NCBI GenBank assembly: GCA_000715855.1
Contig: KL571250.1
Coordinates: forward strand, 2,273-11,507
Source of the DNA: Actinoplanes liguriensis
GTDB lineage: Bacteria; Actinomycetota; Actinomycetes; Mycobacteriales; Micromonosporaceae
Length of the DNA stretch: 9,235 nucleotides
Direction of reading: 5' to 3'
The notes under the pieces are model-generated. The model worked only from the letters and a program-made list of their open reading frames with translations, did not search any database and had not been told where the DNA came from. Below, piece after piece: positions 7,420-9,235 of the stretch (positions are counted from its first letter, which is position 1; each line of letters opens with the position of its first letter). Position numbers and translations under genes: made by a program.

Positions 7420-7466
7420 AGAGCGTTTTCGCAGGTAACACACTTGCGGAGACGCTCTTTTTATTT
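7420..7466 (+). terminator. Strong intrinsic terminator after tRNA-Pro
   Basis: A 17-bp stem (arms 7420-7436 and 7442-7458), unbroken if three G-U pairs are allowed, closes a five-base loop (AACAC). The descending arm ends in a T run (TTTTT at 7458-7462, then ATTT). It starts seven bases after the tRNA end and probably terminates both the tRNA and any cmk-der readthrough. Confidence 0.9.
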
Positions 7467-7585
7467 GCGCTGACCGATGTGCAGCCCTGGTGGACCCCGA
7501 TACTGAGCTAGCGTCCGCGAGGTTCGAAGTAGCATTCGGAACGCGTTTCCGCAGGTCAATGCGCCTTTGCTTGGCCAGGGGCCGT

Positions 7586-7608
7586 CTTGGTGGACTCCTT
7601 GACTCGGC
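7586..7608 (+). repeat. Diverged direct repeat, copy 1
   Basis: Contains CTTGG followed by GACTCCTTGACTCGGC (7593-7608). It is the left copy of a repeat whose second copy starts exactly 300 bases further on. Confidence 0.6.
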
Positions 7609-7750
7609 TATTTCCCGTGTGGTGATCGAAATGGGGCTCCGTCGTGCTGGGGTGTATCGGTGCTGGTCAGCGGAGTGTGTAGGCCGTTCCGGCGTCGTCC
7701 CTTGAAGCCGGCGGGCTATCAGCACCATCCTTTACGCATATGCCGTACCC

Positions 7751-7770
7751 GCCGAACGCTGGTGTTCGGC
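7751..7770. repeat. Perfect inverted repeat (hairpin or operator)
   Basis: GCCGAAC (7751-7757) and GTTCGGC (7764-7770) form seven perfect base pairs around a six-base spacer. No T run follows, so it is not an obvious terminator. A repressor operator or recombinase site is possible. Confidence 0.5.
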
Positions 7771-7885
7771 TGGTGCGGTGTCCACGAACCGTTGCCCGGT
7801 GGGTGAGGCCGCCCGAGCAGCGCTGACGGCGGGGTCAACGCTGTCGACGATGCTGGTCAGCGCGCTGTGGGAGGTGAGCACGCCG

Positions 7886-7907
7886 CTTGGCGACCCCTTG
7901 ACTCGGC
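7886..7907 (+). repeat. Diverged direct repeat, copy 2
   Basis: Contains CTTGG followed by GACCCCTTGACTCGGC. It differs from copy 1 by one substitution in the 16-base core and one base between the blocks. Both copies are followed by CGTGTG (7617 and 7921 onward). Confidence 0.6.
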
Positions 7908-7939
7908 CGTTGACCCGATTTCGTGTGTCGCCGGTCAGC

Positions 7940-7954
7940 GACTCCTTGACCCGG
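7940..7954 (+). repeat. Diverged direct repeat, copy 3
   Basis: GACTCCTTGACCCGG shares the 15-base core with copies 1 and 2, with one substitution from copy 1. It ends at the ribosome site of the integrase remnant, so it could lie in that gene's control region. Confidence 0.55.
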
Positions 7955-7963
7955 GAGAATGTA

Positions 7964-8542
7964 TTGAAGTTTGAGAATCTTTTGACCGGTGTCCGTCATG
8001 AGGCTTGGATGGTGCTGCTGAGGAACTGGGATCGGTCATTGCGGGCCGGAAATCATCTGGAGACCACCCGGTACAACTATGTGCTCGCTGCCTCACAACT
8101 GGCCGCGTATCTGGGCGAGCGGATGCCGGAATCCGGTGGTGCTTCCGATCCGAGTTTGGTGGACAGCCGGCAGGTGGTGGCGTTTCAGGCCTCGGTGATC
8201 GAAGTGTGCTGCGCCGGTATGTGCGTGCCCGGAGCCGACGCCCGAGGCTGGCCGGGATTGAGCAGCTGTGGATCGCTGCGAAGGGTGCCAGGCCGTTGAG
8301 TCCGAACGGGATCAAGATCCGGCTCAGGGAGTTGGGGCCAGGGCTGGGGTCGAGCATGTTCACGCGCAGCGGTGGCGGCACAGCTTTGCGCACGAATGGA
8401 AGCTTGCCGGCGGCGATACCGGCGATCTGATGCTGCTGATGGGCTGAACATCGGAGGAAATGCCACGCCGCTACGGCGCCAGCGCAGCGGCGGAGCCGCC
8501 CAGCAAGTCCATGCGCGACTCGGTATCGGCGAACGCGTCTGA
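7964..8542 (+). pseudogene. Decayed tyrosine recombinase / integrase
   Basis: Remnant of a phage-type site-specific integrase. A TTG start at 7964 has GGGAG six bases upstream. From there to about 8205 one frame encodes the SAM-like core-binding domain (VLLRNWDRSLRAGN, TTRYNYVLAASQLAAYLGE, VVAFQASVIE). The sequence then jumps to the late catalytic domain: from 8206 another frame reads RRYVRARSRRP and LWIAAKGARPLSPNGIKIRL; from 8349 a third reads VEHVHAQRWRHSFAHEW and LAGGDTGDLMLLMG, then TGA at 8445-8447 where relatives have Trp, then TSEEMPRRYGASAAAE with the nucleophile Tyr at 8472-8474; from 8495 a fourth segment reads AAQQVHARLGIGERV to the stop at 8540. The middle, with the first catalytic Arg and the Lys hairpin, is missing. 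At least four lesions make it inactive. It points away from tRNA-Pro, the likely former attachment site. Confidence 0.9.
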
Positions 8543-8561
8543 GTCACCGGGCGCGACCCCG

Positions 8562-9235
8562 TCATGAGTACAAACGGTCGGGATCGACGAGGAGGATTCG
8601 GTCGTCGGTTGCGGCGGCGGCCGTAAGTTCCTCGGTGAAGCCCGCGCCACCGTAGAGCGTGATCACAGTGTCCTTGGTGTCGAAGCCCTTGAGCTGCAGC
8701 AGGTCGCGTGCCGTGGTCAGGCGGTGGAGGTGGTGGTGGCCGATAATCTCGCCCCATTTGGCTTCGCCCAGGGACAGGATGCGTCGGGGATTGTTCGACT
8801 GTTGTGGGGCGAGTGCCACCACGTCGATCTCGATCTGGGTGCGGTTTGTCGGGTCGTTGACCGTGCCGGATCCGACCTCTGAGGGGTGCTCGGCGAGCAG
8901 TGTGTCACCCGATTCCAGGGTGAATGCCCGGCACAGGGCTTCGAAGTGGGGACCGGCTACCTGGGTGAGGAAGGTTTGCCGGGTTGTGGTCCAGACCTGC
9001 TCGGCTCGATGGATTTCCAGTTCGGCCCACCGTTTGCGCATGACTGCCTCGTAGAACGTGATCAGCGGCTCGACGATCCGGTAGCGGGCTCGTCCTGATC
9101 GGAACATGTCCGGTTCACGGGCGATCAGGGCGCAGTCCTCCAGCACGTTTAGAGGGTGCGTGATCTGGTCGGACTGGCGCCCGATGAAGTTGGCGATCCC
9201 GCCGTTGGTGTTGTTGCCGGCGGCGATCGCTGCCA
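8562..9235 (-). CDS. ATPase C-terminal part with winged helix and PD-(D/E)XK nuclease-like domain (DUF234 type), 5' end outside window
   Basis: The visible 223 residues match the C-terminal half of bacterial/archaeal ATPases that pair an N-terminal P-loop NTPase with a DUF234 module. First comes a winged helix (residues about 1-60, with GGIANFIGRQSDQITHPLNV and RARYRIVEPLITFYEAV). Then follows a restriction-endonuclease-like fold: GPHFEALC near 95-102 (Glu98), IEIDVVAL around Asp137 and LGEAKWG with Glu157-Ala-Lys159, the spacing of a PD-(D/E)XK site. The P-loop part must lie beyond the right edge. The frame is open to the edge, so the visible part is intact. It is convergent with the integrase remnant (19 bases between stops) and was probably carried by the same element. 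Its role is unproven; a DNA-processing or defence function is possible. Confidence 0.85.
   Translation of the reverse strand, partial: AAIAAGNNTNGGIANFIGRQSDQITHPLNVLEDCALIAREPDMFRSGRARYRIVEPLITFYEAVMRKRWAELEIHRAEQVWTTTRQTFLTQVAGPHFEALCRAFTLESGDTLLAEHPSEVGSGTVNDPTNRTQIEIDVVALAPQQSNNPRRILSLGEAKWGEIIGHHHLHRLTTARDLLQLKGFDTKDTVITLYGGAGFTEELTAAAATDDRILLVDPDRLYS

Larger units (their letters stand above)
7467..7963. other. Gene-poor region between terminator and integrase remnant
   Basis: About 500 bases with no reading frame I can support. The frames present lack recognisable domains or credible ribosome sites. The stretch holds the diverged direct repeats and the hairpin listed separately, plus three copies of GGTCAGCG (7666, 7856 and 7934). 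It may be the decayed edge of the integrated element. Confidence 0.55.

Noticed and set aside
7593..7954. The three repeats as a CRISPR array
   Set aside because: The repeats are only about 15-16 bases, are diverged and unevenly spaced (300 and 48 bases), and no cas gene is present.
8005..8430. A 141-codon plus-strand ORF starting inside the integrase remnant
   Set aside because: It only looks like a gene because it picks up one shifted segment (RARSRRPRLAGIEQLW); its first half is an out-of-frame shadow of the core-binding domain.

Overview
The window comes from the chromosome of a high-GC actinobacterium. Strong G/C bias at third codon positions, GTG and TTG starts and TANNNT-type -10 boxes all fit this. 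The cmk-der pair, the AAC(2')-type acetyltransferase and the repeat protein suggest a filamentous Micromonosporaceae member such as Actinoplanes; that genus-level guess is inference.

Left part (1-3366): an envelope or exopolysaccharide locus. A large membrane enzyme, cut by the window edge, joins an extracytoplasmic NodB polysaccharide deacetylase to a cytoplasmic processive family 2 glycosyltransferase, the architecture of Streptomyces MatB-type synthases. A 66-bp gap separates it from a divergent predicted lipoprotein with a GH18 glycosidase fold and an intact DxxDxDxE motif. A small single-pass membrane protein with a Thr/Ala-rich exterior follows on the other strand. Together they could make, deacetylate and trim an amino-sugar polymer.

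Middle part (3412-4910): an aminoglycoside 2'-N-acetyltransferase of the AAC(2')-I family. It has an ECF-like promoter, a displaced Shine-Dalgarno and a small overlapping out-of-frame ORF at its start, and Arg at a position where characterised relatives have Asp. It converges on, and overlaps by 57 bp, a leucine-rich-variant/HEAT-like repeat protein of unknown role that has its own clear promoter.

Core part (5148-7466): the translationally coupled cmk (CMP kinase) and der (EngA, ribosome-assembly GTPase) genes, then tRNA-Pro(GGG) and a strong intrinsic terminator with a 17-bp stem.

Right part (7467-9235): an accessory island just downstream of the tRNA. About 500 bp without a credible gene carries three diverged direct repeats and a hairpin. 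A decayed tyrosine integrase follows, with an internal deletion, a nonsense codon and two further frame changes. Convergent with it is the C-terminal part of an ATPase carrying a winged helix and a PD-(D/E)XK nuclease-like domain, running off the right edge. This looks like the remnant of an element integrated at the tRNA. No second att copy is visible in the window.
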